The position numbers and the translations under genes were made by a program. From Chondrus crispus (taxonomy: Eukaryota; Rhodophyta; Florideophyceae; Gigartinales; Gigartinaceae), in the NCBI RefSeq assembly GCF_000350225.1, contig NW_005179217.1:39295-103294 (forward strand): a stretch of DNA of 64,000 bases. The letters run 5' to 3'. The notes under the pieces were generated by a model that saw only the letters and a list, made by a program, of their open reading frames with translations, ran no database searches and was not told the DNA's origin. Of the stretch, positions 21,394 through 32,507 are shown piece after piece. Every line of letters starts with the position of its first letter. Position 1 is the stretch's first letter.

Positions 21394-23012
21394 ATGACTC
21401 TTCTCCAGCAGTTAGACGTCACGCCCGACTTTAGCTTTTCCACTGTTCAAACGTCCGGCGACAATGTCAATGGCCTCATCATATCTCTGCTCACTGTCTT
21501 CATCATCTCCAACATTCTGTCAGTCACTTCCAAGCTCATCTTTAGCTCCCAGGAAAAGAGCTTCGAATATTCCTCTTGGATCCGCTCCTTCATCTTTGTG
21601 AGCAGCGACGACCCATCCGCATTTTCTCCTGGATTTGGCACAGGTACTCATACAAGGAGAAGGGCTGCACACGTTACAGGAACGAAATCCAACTCCGCAG
21701 GCTTCTCCTCCCCCTTCTGGCGAGGCTCTTCATTTTGGTTACTGCCATCACCTCTGTTGCCATCTCCATCCCGAGTGAAAAGCGTCTGAGTGGGTGTGAG
21801 AAGGGCGACTTTCGAATCCACATGGACCCTAACGTTCGAAAGCCAGCTCCGGATTTAAATAGGGTTTGCGCCGACATTCCGCTGACAACTACACTAGGCG
21901 AAGTCAGGTCCTTTGCGTCGTACTGTTCTTGCTTAGCGGAGTTAGGGTTTGAAATTGTTCCTGAGGGGGAAGGTCAAGCCATAATTTTGTCGATGACTAA
22001 CCGCAGGGGTCGTCTAAGGACGATAATAAGTAGTAGGGGGGAGGTTGCGTCAAGTGACTTTTACATCCAGTGGGTTCAGGACAGACGGCAAAGAGAGAAC
22101 GACACATCGCTCCTCTTCACAAATTTTAATAAGATCGATTCTGATGTTCATCTCCAAGTCATGGCCAACGCACTCCGTTCAGAGACAGGAAAAGAGTGCA
22201 ACATCATAGTTGCCGCTGACGATACGTCGGAAGAGACTGGCTCTAAATTGAAAGGGCAGGGATTGGATTGCGATTTTGATGCCCTCAGTCTCATAGCAAG
22301 GGTCCAAGCGTATGTCACAGGCTCATTGACGTTACAGAAGCTTGGACGAGGCGAAAGGGATAATCGGTTGGAGTTGACTCCCTCCACCGGCGAAGTGCGT
22401 GAAACGGCTACATGTCCAATTGACGTTGTTGTAAGTCGCCCGATTGCCAACATCCTTCCGCTCGCCCTCATGCTCGTCGTGTGGGTCGTCATTAACATAC
22501 TCGTCAGCATTTACACGTCTAGGCGGGGAAACGCTTTCGACATGGGCTTCCATGTCATCAAGGAAGCACTGGGGCACGACACGACTTCCAACCCTCTGGA
22601 AGAAAACTCGAATCGCGGAGAGGCGATGGAACTGCCCTTGCGCAAATGGCGCTGCGGCGCGGGCGGCGCGCATGAAGGCTTCATCGGACGAGATGGAGAT
22701 GTCCTAGTGCAGGGCTTTGACTCCTTTACAAGCGTGTGTGGTTGCACGCAAGTGGTGACGGAGATAGAAGCGGCGAGTGCGCTGGCGGAGTCTGCGCCTG
22801 GTACGGCGGCTCCTGGTGGCAGGCTATGGCACGGGGCTGCGCAATGGCAGGTGCAGCAGCAGGCTGACGATAAAGCGATGCAGACGGTCCCGGTGAGCCA
22901 CACGTGGTCCGGATCAGGACTGTCGCAGCAGTCGCGCGAACCGGGGCCACCTTTTAGGGCGCTGCCTCCCGCCATGCAGAATTCGCCGGTGTCGGAGCCG
23001 CCACATCATTAG
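21394..23012 (+). pseudogene. Three-pass membrane protein family, copy B (frameshift)
   Basis: Paralogue of copy A with the same start (ATG 21394), three hydrophobic segments, large loop and variable tail. It lacks one C near 21610 (a CCCC run in A is CCC here), which throws the frame before the second membrane segment; after that the correct frame is open to 23012. Where copy A has its stop, B is open, so each copy carries one lesion at a different place. DNA identity is uneven: about 21611-21907 is identical to 4671-4967 as far as I can see, while sequence just before and after differs at many positions. A second near-identical tract covers about 22526-22660. The frameshift lies at the edge of the first tract. 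Function unknown; membrane location inferred. Confidence 0.65.
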
Positions 23013-23058
23013 TAGCTACGCGCGCCGACTTGAAGTTTAGCACCACCGGCCTGTAACT

Positions 23059-23133
23059 TGAACGTGATTTAAAGCACTGCAGGGGATACACAACAACGCC
23101 CTCTGAGTGCAGTGCGCAGCAAGATCACGTTCA
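23059..23133. repeat. Stem-loop just after copy B
   Basis: TGAACGTGAT (23059-23068) pairs with ATCACGTTCA (23124-23133), and inside it GCACTGCA (23074-23081) pairs with TGCAGTGC (23108-23115). It could be a small MITE or a structured 3' end; copy A has no clear equivalent. Confidence 0.7.
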
Positions 23134-23745
23134 TTTAATTTACTCCGCTTCAACGGAAGACCCAATTATGAGGTCTTTTAGGATTTCGCAGCAAGACCAG
23201 ATCATGGGCTTTAGTAAAAGTCTTACTAAGTAAAAACCTGTTGCGTACTCGTGCTTTTTCCTCGGTTCCGCCGCGGCAAGTCGTACAGGGACAGTCTATC
23301 CCACTCTGCCTTCTCCATCCTGGAGAAGCGCTGGCAGAGTCGTTTATTTAGGTAACGCTGCCACTCTCCCGGCCCCCTCAGTCTCAGCTGCGGTAGGGGA
23401 CACCTGTCCCCTGTGAGCCTATCCCCGAGCACATATGCGCCGCGTCCGGCGCAGGAGCTCTCCCAGCCATTCAGCGCTCGGGGACTACAGTGATCTCCAC
23501 CGAATGACAGTCGGCAGTGCCGCCCATCCCGGGCGGACGCTGACATGTGTGGTTCATCTATGAGAACGGCACCCATGCGCCACTTGTGTTCATTGCCAAT
23601 CACAGGCGTCTACGTCTCCTGGCTGCTACCCAGCCAGGTGCGTGATGTTGCGAATTACGATATCGTACTTCTATCAGTTGGGGGCGGCTCCAGACGCAGC
23701 AGTCCCCCATGCATCGTCGGGCCGGAAGGCCGAGCGGTGGCATCG
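23134..23745. other. Non-coding stretch, possibly remnant LTR
   Basis: GC-rich, with an open minus-strand frame (23226-23603) that matches nothing I know. Its place downstream of the chromodomain remnant is where the 3' end of that Gypsy element would lie, but I found no matching partner LTR. Confidence 0.35.
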
Positions 23746-24249
23746 TCACAGGGACGCCACCAACTTCTGTTGACGAGGCGTGCCATTCTTGCGTACGTCC
23801 TGGATATACTCATCCACAAGTATCGGCACGTCCTCTTTTAGCGATGTCAGAGAAACCCAGGAGCTTTCGCTACTGTCGAAACCTCTCCACTGGGTGAGCA
23901 ATTCCACTTTTTCCCCGACTTGGCGAATGTCGTGAAAGTCGCTCACAACAAGGAGCTCGTTCTGTTGGTAAGCCAATTGATTTCTGACTTCCTCCGTTAC
24001 TTCGAATTCCTTATTCCTGAAATATTTGAGCCTGCGGCCGTGCACATCAGTTCTTTTCCCAGACAAAAGATTCTCGACCAAAAAAATGTACTCAGAGGCA
24101 AGAAACAACTGTTTATGGGCCTGTCCACTTGACCGCCGGCTTGGTTCCTCTGATCTTTTGAAAGCTGCCTCGCAGCACAAAATCTCCTGCGATGAAGTTG
24201 ATCGGACGTACGTTGGTCCGCGTATTGTGTCTCTGGATCTCCTTCTCAC
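23746..24249 (-). pseudogene. Chromodomain end of a decayed Gypsy integrase
   Basis: The C-terminal part of this frame (ELLVVSDFHDIRQVG ... LTQWRGFDSSESSW ... LVDEYI) has the spacing of a chromodomain, the histone-binding tail found on integrases of Gypsy chromoviruses. The preceding part is basic. It continues the integrase remnant at 24246-24630 after a frame change, so both belong to one broken gene on the minus strand. No complete catalytic core is present, so this is inert DNA. Confidence 0.6.
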
Positions 24250-24630
24250 GTGTGGCGGTTGTTCGAGATTTCACGTCGCGCGCGACGTGAAATCAGAGCG
24301 CCCTGTGTTTTTTCAATTCGGACAAGCCGTTCAGAGTGGACTTCATCAATCGATGGGACACGAACAGAACCTCCAATCCTAGTCGTGACAGAGCGCAATG
24401 GTGTGTCCTGGGGAAGCCCAGTGAATACGTTGAGGGCGCAGCGACGACCTAAGCGTTGCAGCGGGGATGAATTAAGTACCGATTGTACTACAGGTATGAC
24501 ATCAGGCCAGGATCTGTGCGGGAATTGGAATTCTGAGAGCAGCGCTCGCGTGGCACGTAACAGTTCGCGGCATACCACCTCGACCGTGCCATTGCTCCAA
24601 GGGCAATATGCTAATGTGAAGTGGCGAGAT
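24246..24630 (-). pseudogene. Gypsy integrase C-terminal remnant
   Basis: The frame reads FTLAYCPWSNGTVE followed by VCRELLRATRALLSE. This is the classic end of the Gypsy integrase core with the catalytic Glu (GTVE) and the following helix. Upstream of it, where the first two catalytic Asp residues should be, the sequence instead changes frame into a gag-like region at about 24622. The whole protease, reverse transcriptase and most of integrase are therefore missing. The 3' part of the remnant contains a perfect 28-bp palindrome at 24267-24294. Confidence 0.7.
24267..24294. repeat. Perfect 28-bp palindrome inside the integrase remnant
   Basis: Arms 24267-24280 and 24281-24294 are exact reverse complements with no spacer; the centre is CGCGCGCG. 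It lies within former coding sequence. Confidence 0.92.
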
Positions 24631-24940
24631 CCTCCGGCTCGGTAGCAAGTCTTTCCTCAAACCATTTCTTTACAGAGGCATCATTTGCATCGCGAAGCTC
24701 CTCCGCACCTTCGATCTGTCCCAATATGCAGAGGCTGTGCAATAAGGTTGGTTCCATGCATTGCCGCACGGAGGCAGGGGAGATGTGGCGAGATGCGTCA
24801 CGATTCCGATTTACGTCAGCTACTTTCTCCTTGTAGGCTTCATACACAGTCTCGAACTCGATCAGATGGGACTGAGTAACTTGTTTCAAGACAGGAGCAG
24901 TAACTGTTGAAACGACGCCATAGGAAGACATACTGACCAT
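24611..24940 (-). pseudogene. Gag-like remnant joined to the integrase remnant
   Basis: From an ATG at 24940 the frame encodes about 109 residues. It has a regular helical pattern (HLIEFETVYEAYKEKV, then LLHSLCILGQIEGAEEL) resembling the N-terminal gag region of Gypsy elements of protists and oomycetes. It ends where the integrase fragment begins in another frame, consistent with a large internal deletion. Family assignment is by general appearance only. Confidence 0.4.
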
Positions 24941-26288
24941 GTACACACGGAAATTGTCGCGAGGGTGGCCAAGAAAAATGCACAAAGTTGCACTTTCGAA
25001 AGGGCAAAGTGCTTTGTGGCTGCAAGTAAAAACCCCATGGTGCCAAAGCACGAGCCGGCGCGGGTGTCTACTGCTGCCGCGGTCATCGCGGGGGGCGTGG
25101 GAAAGACGCGGCGCGGTGGTACAGCGGTGGTGGGGGAAGGGGTGGATGGATGGATGAGGTGCAGATTTACGTCATGTGTGGCGGGGGCGTGGTACCTAAC
25201 TTTACTGCATGCACAGTCGGGAGCCAGGGAGGGACGTGATTGCTGCTCTGCATTCTCACGGCCTACAGGCGGCAAATTAGAGCGTTGAAGCGGTGGTGAC
25301 CGACTTAGGGCACTTCCGCGGCAACAGTGCAACCCCGCGGGAAGAGGATTTGGCGACATTACAACGCTCCCGCTGCTGCCATGCGGAGAAAAGGGCTCAG
25401 CAGGACTGCCTGGCATGTCAAGTTATGTCGGCGGGATCGCGTCCACTCTCTCGGGCGGCATAAAGCAGACGGTGCGGGTTATAGAAAACCCTTGTCGCAG
25501 ACGTCTCCTAAAAGGGCGCCACTAATGAGCAACCAGACGCTGGACATGCTAGACTGCGACCCATACCGCGCCGGTAGCTCGCTGGGCGCCGCCTCGCAGG
25601 ACGACGCGAGCGCCTCTGCGCGTTGGGGATGACCCACAGCTCAGGCTCTGGGGCGCGCGCCGGTTGCACGGCACACAGTACTGCACCCAGCGTCCCTCAC
25701 TTGATCGAAACATTCATCACTGTTCAAGTAAATATCACGGGCCGTCCTTTAAAAGAAGGATTGATACATTATTGTGAGGTAGTTTACAGTGCAGACTGCT
25801 GTGCGAGAGCAGACTGCCATACGAGTACATTGTAGGTGCATAGCACGTCGTGGTCGTTGAGAGATTGGGCATGCTATATCTCTGCGTCAACAGAAAACGA
25901 TTTCCCACTGACGACTTCTCCTCAGAGCGCGAAAGCACAGTAATGGTTGCTCCGAGTATTGCTCGGAACATGGGCACGGGTGCTTCCCATGTCTCGGGCT
26001 GAGAATTTAGTGGAGCGGAAAAGGCAGTCACTCATGGAGAATCGGCATCGATGTACGAGTCTTTTCTTCACCCACACAGTCCCACGAACACTCTTCCATC
26101 TTACCGGGTATTTTCATTTATGGGCTTTGGCGCGGTCTTGTGCCAAACAACTGTTCAAGTGGTCAATCCATTGCCACAGCAACGTTCAAGTTGGAGCGAT
26201 GCTGTAAGTAGTGATGATCGGGGGTAAAGCAGACATGAAACGTGTAATGTGGCATGCACACGTGTGCACATACTGTAGTGTATATCTG
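24941..26288. other. GC-rich spacer, nothing firmly recognised
   Basis: Probably the former 5' leader or LTR of the Gypsy remnant in its left part. It contains a short GGAT repeat near 25143. No gene recognised. Confidence 0.4.
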
Positions 26289-26317
26289 TAAGAGCATCCC
26301 CACCGGTTGGAGAGTAA
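26289..26317. repeat. MITE-like end interrupted by Copia-3
   Basis: GTAAGAGCATCCCCACCGG is the same kind of end as at 2292. A related inverted CCACCGGTGTTG block lies at about 31055, beyond Copia-3. The two pieces may be one small element split by the Copia-3 insertion. Confidence 0.35.
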
Positions 26318-26429
26318 TGATGAATCGTAATCCTCATGGGGGTCACTTTACTCGTCGTCGCCGTATCGTGGGTCTAAGTACCGCTGGTGACAGACTGTAA
26401 TGCAGACAGTCTGTCCTTGCGGTCGGTCA
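26318..26429 (-). repeat. Copia-3 3' LTR (112 bp)
   Basis: Very short LTR. The last codons of the pol frame run into it. Confidence 0.88.
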
Positions 26430-29352
26430 CGCGCGCACCTGTCAGCGTCTGATGAAGAGAGTTGCGGTCCGTCAGTCCCGGGGGACGCTGAGGGGTGCGC
26501 GTGAAGGTTGTGCCGGGGTGCGCTTTCGGGTCGGGGCTGCGGGGTTCATTTGGTTGGATGATTTTGCAGATTTCTTGAAAGCGGATGGGTCCGAGCGCTT
26601 TTTTGAATAGGTCTGCTGGGTTGCCCGCGGATGGGATGTGTTGCACGGTGATAGCGGCGCCTTGGATGTGATGTTGGAGGTGGTGATGCCTGACATCGAT
26701 GAGCTTCCTTCTGCGCGTGGGGGCGGAGTTTTCCGCGACTTGTATGGTCGATTGGTTGTCGATGAATATTATCGTGGGGTGCTGTTGTCGGTGCTTCATG
26801 TCCCGAAGCAGCCGACGAAGCTATAGTGTCTGCTGGGCGGCGAGCGAGGCTGCTATGTATTCAGCCTCGCAGGTTGACAGGGCTACGACGTCTTGTGGCG
26901 CCGATGTCCAGGCTATCGGGGAGTGGCCGATAGTGTGTATTATGCCTGTGAGCGACTTGCGGCTTTTGGCACTTGCATAATCTGCGTCACTGTATGTGCG
27001 CAGACTTATCGGGGCTCGAGCGTGATACGAGATGGCCTTGCTCTTGGTGCCCTTGAGATACCGGAGGAGCCATTTGAGCGCGTGCCAATTTGCTTGGCTC
27101 AGTTGCTTGCTGTGTCGCGTAAGCTGGTTGGTGGTGTGGTATGCGTCGTAGCGAGTGCTGTCGACGACATACCAGAGGTCTCCTAGAATGGAGCGGTAGT
27201 GGGTGGCAAGCGTGGGGGAAAGGGGCGCCGTTTGGTTCTCTACGTTCTTGTTTGGCTTTTGCGGCGCGGGGGTTGTTTTTGGATTGCATTCCGACATGTT
27301 GTGTTTTGCAAGTATCGTGCTTATGGTCTGTTCTTGCGAGATGTGGATGCTTTCTTGTGCGTCGCGTGTTATTTGCCATCCGAGGTACGAATGAGGGAAT
27401 CCGAGATTTTTGATGTTGTACTTTTGCTTGAGGGCGGTGAGTAGTTCATCGATGAGTGCTTGGTTTGAAGCGGTGACGAGGAAGTCGTCCATGCTTACAG
27501 CGAACAGCAGTGTGCCCATTGTGTTTGTTTTGGTGAATAGACATGGATCGCTGTCGCATTGCTGATAGCCTTGCGTGATGAGGTGTTTCTGAAGGCCTGC
27601 GGTGTAACGGTGGCCGGCGGATCGGCCCCCCTATAGGTTGCCTATTAGTTGTCCCGCTTTGGTGCCGTGCTTGAGGTTGCCGTCGAATCGGGGGAGCTGT
27701 CTCACATAGACGGGGAAGCGAGGGTCATGTGTCTCGTGTAGGTAGGCGGCCGTGATGTCCATGTACTGTAGAGGCCATCTGTGTGATGCGGCGATTGCTA
27801 GGATCGTGCGCACTGACGTTTTCTCTGCCATGAAAGTGGACGTTTGTTTAGGGTCGAAGTGTTTGCCTGGCTGCATGCAGTCGCCTCGTATGGAACAGCG
27901 TGCCTTTCGTTTTGCTATTTTTCCTGTTGGTGTGCGTTTGTATCTGTACGTCATCGTGAGGGGTATGAGTTTTTCGTGTGGGGGCACGTCTGATGGCGGT
28001 ATCCATTTTATCGTGGTCTGTGTGTCCAGCATGTCTAATTCAGCGTTGTGTGCGGTCTCCCATTCTGCCGCGTCCGGGTACTGCCATGCTGCGTGGGCAT
28101 GGCGTGGCGCTGGTGTGGTTTGGTCGATGGTTCGTGGTGGTGGTATGTATCGGCGCTTGTTGTTGCTTTGTGCTCGCGGTTTGGGTCTTGTCAGTTTGGT
28201 TTTGAATGCTTGCGTTGACGTGTGTGTGGGGTCCCGGTGTCGTGAGTATGGTTTGAAGTCGATCGCTCGGATGACTCTGTATCGCGCACTGTTTATCGTG
28301 ATGGTCATGATGTGCGTTTCCGATGTTGGGAACATGTATCGGACGGGTTCGCTGCGAGCTTGGAGTTTGGTTTTGTGTGCGTGGATTGGTGCCGTTCCGA
28401 TTTGCCCGAAGGCGAAGATGCGTGTCATGTGCGCTGGTCTGCCGTCCCAGAGGCTCCACGGACTTTTTTTGGTGACGCTGTGTCTCATTATGTTGTACTT
28501 GAAGACAACATCGCGTACTGCGTCCTCCCAAAATTGGGGTGGTAGTGACGCGTGATGGAGTGCTGCTCTGGCACTTGTGAACAGCGTTTTGTTGATTCTT
28601 TCGGCAATAGAATTTTCTTGTGGCTGGTGGGGGGTGTTGGTTATGTGCTGTATGCCGTGGGATTGATATGTGCTTTTTGCGTGCGTCGATGTGAATTCTT
28701 TAGCGTTGTCTGTCCTGTACGCTTGGGGGAGTTTGTTTTGTAGGGACAACGTGTGGAACAACTGCGGTATTATAGCGTTCACTTCTTGTCTCTTGCGAAT
28801 GTAGTAGGTGACAAGGCATCTGCTGGCCGTGTCTATGCAGGTGAATATGTGTGCATTTCCGTGTGTTGACGGGGGTGTGATGGGGCCGCATGTGTCTGAG
28901 CTGAGTTGCTCGGCGATTTGTTGTGAGTGGTGTGCGGTCGGGTGCGGCCGGGGGGATTGTCGAGCGTGCACACATGAGGAACAGCTGATGGGTGGGGGGC
29001 GCCTTGGAGGCTGGCTGGGAGATTGGCGATGGTTCCTTCCTGTGCCATGCGTTGGAGCGCTTTGGGCGGGGAGTGGTTGAGGGCAAGGTGCCACTCGTAC
29101 GCTGTTGCTGTGGTTTTTGTCAGTCGTTTGGGTGTGTGTGGATTGGGGTCGTGGAAGTGTTGTATTTTTGGCGATCAGGTTCTGGTGGGCATGCGATTTG
29201 GCAATAGGTGTGCTGATTTTGTCGCTGATTGGGGTGGGGTGGCCTGTGCTGTGGCCGTTGGTTTCTTGGTCGTTGTGCAGTTGTTGGCTCGTGTTGGCAT
29301 GGTGCGTGCACTTTTGGCTGTGTGTCGGGTGGTGCTTTTTCGGGGTGACCAA
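26374..29352 (-). pseudogene. pol: Copia-3 pol with two amber stops
   Basis: One register runs from 29352 to 26374, broken by TAG at 27631-27633 and TAG at 26821-26823. In order it encodes an integrase (a CSSC zinc pair, a TCID region with the first Asp, RTDNAKEF with the second, IAERINK with the Glu); a reverse transcriptase start (RYKRTPTGKIAKRKAR, YMDITAAYL); a catalytic box reading SMDD where YVDD is usual; and an RNase H (YSDADYASA, STCEAEYIAAS, DNQSTIQ). The first stop falls within the reverse transcriptase just after IGNL; the second falls between the two halves of RNase H. The SMDD box would itself probably impair polymerisation. The copy looks dead. Confidence 0.85.
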
Positions 29353-30593
29353 GCATAGGCGTGCAGTGATTTATTCCATGGAGCCGTGCCGATGACTTTG
29401 TTTTGTCTGTCCCTGATGTGTGCCGTATTTCTGTCAAATGTGACCGTGCATTTTAGTGATGCTAGAGCTTGGACAGATACTAGTGTGTATGGAATGTTCG
29501 GGCTGTGTACTGCTTTGAGGCGTAGGGGGTAGCCCTTATTGGTATATGTCTGAATGGTGCCGGCGTGGGTGCATATCGTGGGTTGGTTAGTTGCTGTGAG
29601 AGATTTTGTGGGATGGGCGAGGAGCTTCATGTGTGGTAGGGGGCGGCATGTGTGCGTGGGATGCACTGCCGAGTCTAAGATGAACGTACCCGCCTCGCCT
29701 TGGTGGTGGTCGGGCTCAGTGTCGGTGTCATCCATGTTGAGCTCACTGTAGTGCGCGTCGTCTGGTTCGAGGATGGCTCGTGCCTTGGCGGCGGGTCGCC
29801 GACGTGCTGTCTTTTGATTCTGCGGATGTGTTTGGTCTCGACATTCGCTGTCCGCGTGTTGCGGGTTCCTGACGCCCTTTGAGATGTGATAGCGGCAGGG
29901 GTTGGTGTGTTTTGTGGCGAGTCGGCGTATCTGGCGGGGTTGGGGGCGGCGCCCGTGGGTTGGTAGGTACGCTCGTGGGCTGGCTGCTGCTTGTGGCCAA
30001 GGGTTGCTTGGTTGGATGGCTTGACGGTATGTTCCGATTCGATTGTATTTGTGCACGAGGTCCTTCACGTCTTTGGGTTGCAGTGACAGGAGCTGGAGTC
30101 CGATGTCCACTGTTGTTGGGTTGTGTTTGAGGCCTTCGATCATGTAGTCTACTGTTGTGCTCTGTTTGGCGATGTCGGGGTAGCGAGCCGCGATCATTTG
30201 CGCCCTAATGGTCTCATGGCGTTGGATGTATTCATAGATTGATTGGCCTGGTTCGATGTGGCACTGTTCCGCTAGTTGTTTTAGGTACAGGTGGTCACTC
30301 GCATTCGTTGTGTCGAGATGGGCTTTGAGCTTGTCGAGGATGTCGTGTGGTGTGGGGTTTTCGTCAGGCATAAGAAGGAGGTTGATGATGTCTGCTGGTA
30401 TTGTGGCTAGCATTTTGCCCAAGAGTTTGTGCTTGGCGTGGAGGTGGGATTTTCGTTCCTGCTCGTCGTCTGGGGTGGGCGGGTTGCCCTCGATATGTTC
30501 GATTGCATCTTGTGTGTAGGCTGCTGATTTTATGGCCAGGAGCCATGGTCCATAGTTGGATCGGTCGAGCTTGGTGATATTCTTAACGTCCAT
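29175..30593 (-). CDS. gag: Copia-3 gag and start of protease
   Basis: 472 codons from the ATG at 30593, which lies about 235 bp after the 5' LTR. The first 190 residues match the Copia gag (UBN2-like) pattern: RSNYGPWLLAIKSA near the start, then LKAHLDTTNASDHLYLKQL and YMIEGLKHNP. A Cys/His cluster (CRYH ... HADSEC) stands in for the zinc knuckle. The aspartic protease begins with ILDSAVHPTH, where the usual DSG is DSA. The frame overlaps pol by 178 nt and is in another register, so pol expression needs a frameshift or reflects an indel. Gag packages the RNA; the DSA change may weaken the protease. Confidence 0.8.
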   Translation of the reverse strand: MDVKNITKLDRSNYGPWLLAIKSAAYTQDAIEHIEGNPPTPDDEQERKSHLHAKHKLLGKMLATIPADIINLLLMPDENPTPHDILDKLKAHLDTTNASDHLYLKQLAEQCHIEPGQSIYEYIQRHETIRAQMIAARYPDIAKQSTTVDYMIEGLKHNPTTVDIGLQLLSLQPKDVKDLVHKYNRIGTYRQAIQPSNPWPQAAASPRAYLPTHGRRPQPRQIRRLATKHTNPCRYHISKGVRNPQHADSECRDQTHPQNQKTARRRPAAKARAILEPDDAHYSELNMDDTDTEPDHHQGEAGTFILDSAVHPTHTCRPLPHMKLLAHPTKSLTATNQPTICTHAGTIQTYTNKGYPLRLKAVHSPNIPYTLVSVQALASLKCTVTFDRNTAHIRDRQNKVIGTAPWNKSLHAYAWSPRKSTTRHTAKSARTMPTRANNCTTTKKPTATAQATPPQSATKSAHLLPNRMPTRT

Positions 30594-30829
30594 GGTGGTG
30601 AGCGTGTGAGATCGTTGTTGCCTGGGAGGAGGGATGTAGGGAAGGGCTGCTGGATGCAGGAGGTTGGGTGTTGATGAGGATTCGGAAAGGGGGCGGCGGG
30701 GGCGGGTTGTGATGCCTGTCTTTCCGGCTGGTCTGTTTGCAGACGCTCGACGGCTGCGAGTGCGTGTAGCGCGATCCAGTTTGCGTTCAGTTGATGGTGT
30801 GTCGTAGTGGTGCGAAGCGGGCCATAACC

Positions 30830-30941
30830 TGACGAATCTTAATCCTCATGGGGGTCACTTTACTCGTCGTCGCCGTATCGTCGGTCTAAGTACCGCTGGT
30901 GACAGACTGTAATGCTGACAGTCTGTCCTTGCGGTCCGTCA
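30830..30941 (-). repeat. Copia-3 5' LTR (112 bp)
   Basis: Partner of 26318-26429, about five substitutions apart. Confidence 0.88.
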
Positions 30942-30946
30942 AGTAA

Positions 30947-31494
30947 ATGAGCAACGAGCTAAATATTTCCAATACTTGTCATTCAAATACTGCTGCGCAT
31001 GCCCAGGTGAATTTGTTCACATTTGGCATTTTAGCTCCGACATCAACACACTCCACCGGTGTTGCCAGAGCTAAATGCAGAGACGCACTCAAACGGAGCA
31101 GTCTTCATTGGAGGAATAGTTAAATCCTCTGGATTTCGGCTGCTCTGTGCCGGCCATTATTGTGATGGGAACGAGGCTCGAGATGGAAAAGGCAATGATT
31201 GGGTGGGTTGGTGAGAGCATGTTCTGCACCTAGGAGAGCGGTGTGCGAAAGGGAGCGCATACACAGGGTGGTGGTTGGGCAAGATCGCATGTACCTTGCG
31301 ATCGATGCAGGAGAGGCGCAGGTTGGAGAGGGAACCGCAGCAATACGCGAGTGTGAAACATGTAGGAGAACGGGACGTACTGTACGAGCAGATTCCCTCG
31401 ACCAGAAACCAATAGCTGCTTCGCACTTGTGTCGTGGACTTTTGGCTCTGGGCTATTTTCGAGGTGTAAACCCGACCGATTTGTCCCCTGGAAA
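30947..31494. other. Intergenic, nothing recognised
   Basis: May include the second half of the small element split by Copia-3 (to about 31070). No gene recognised. Confidence 0.45.
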
Positions 31495-31496
31495 TA

Positions 31497-32468
31497 ACCG
31501 TTCGGCACCTTATTCGGTTTTTGAACATAATCCGGTTTCTATAATTTTCATAATCTGAAGGGGGGTAGTACCTCCTCCTCTTCAGTTCGCGGGAACCATA
31601 GTAACATAAGCTCCCTCAAACCAAAACAGAAGCACCATAACATCCGAAAAAGGCGCCATTCTACAGATTGGCCGCCTACTGTTGCTCTACTGCGATATGA
31701 AACCTGAGCGACCATTATATGGGGCAGAAATCGTTCATCAGTCCGGCGGAGTGGCGCATGATCTCTCTGCAAAGCAACTTTCTGCATGAGACTCGTGCAT
31801 CTCGTCGCCATGTCGCTTGGCAGCGAGCAGTGCGCGCCGTGAATACGGGTCAGTGAGTTGATTACGCATGGGCCACGGCGACTGAAATATGATATGACTT
31901 TTCGCCGAATTATGCACTTCTCCGCAAATGAGCTTGAAATTGTGAAACTTGTGCAGTCTTATGTCGTGTACATCATTTCACCTTCAGAGTACTGAACATT
32001 TTATGTTCATATTCAAATACCTGTCGCGTTAACAGTCTGTGTTCATATTTGAATACCTCTCTCGTGCGCAGTTGCTTCGTAATTATTTCACTACGATTTC
32101 TATTTGTTCAGCGGTCGTTAACAGACCCCTTGTCAATCTTTAGTTGCATATGAGTACAAGGCAACTCTTACCTTTTGATGCGAGAATCATCTCGTCACCA
32201 AATGCTACCTTGCTCCACAGTTCAACAAAACTAATTCTGTTGTTAAAGCGTTCTCCTCATAGATATGGAGTGCTCTTTCTGTCAATTTTCCTATCCCTTC
32301 CAAGCAATAAACAACCTCTGCAATGGCATGTGTCAATAAAAGGGTCTCTTGCTATTTCTTTGATGCTTTGCTTGAAGGCAATCGATGGATTTATCGATAG
32401 TTTATCAATAAAAATACATTTCGCAGGAAGAACGTAACGGAAAAAAACCGAATAAGGTGCCGTACGGT
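31497..32468. mobile_element. 972-bp non-autonomous TIR element with TA duplication
   Basis: The 26-bp ends 31497-31522 and 32443-32468 are inverted repeats with one mismatch (ACCGT(T/A)CGGCACCTTATTCGG...). They are bounded by TA at 31495-31496 and 32469-32470. A TA duplication suggests a Tc1/mariner-type element. The interior has no transposase, only two short frames and a tandem pair of GTTCATATT(C/T) units at about 32003-32062. Confidence 0.8.
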
Positions 32469-32507
32469 TACCCCGGGCTAAATAATTTTACCTTTTGACT
32501 CCCCGGT

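Larger units (their letters stand above)
26318..30941 (-). mobile_element. Copia-3, decayed LTR retrotransposon with 112-bp LTRs
   Basis: LTRs 26318-26429 and 30830-30941 (112 bp each, about five differences) end TG...CA. They are flanked by the 5-bp duplication AGTAA at 26313-26317 and 30942-30946. Each LTR contains a 10-bp-arm hairpin (GACAGACTGT / ACAGTCTGTC). The leader after the 5' LTR starts GGTTATGG, like many Met-tRNA-primed Copia elements. Coding sequence is on the minus strand and is high in C on that strand, unlike the other Copia copies here. The integrase ends in the ordinary IAERINK form, so this is a different Copia lineage from the other four. Confidence 0.9.

Noticed and set aside
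23226..23603. Minus-strand frame of 125 residues below the chromodomain remnant
   Set aside because: No motif and no supporting context beyond being open; could be LTR sequence.
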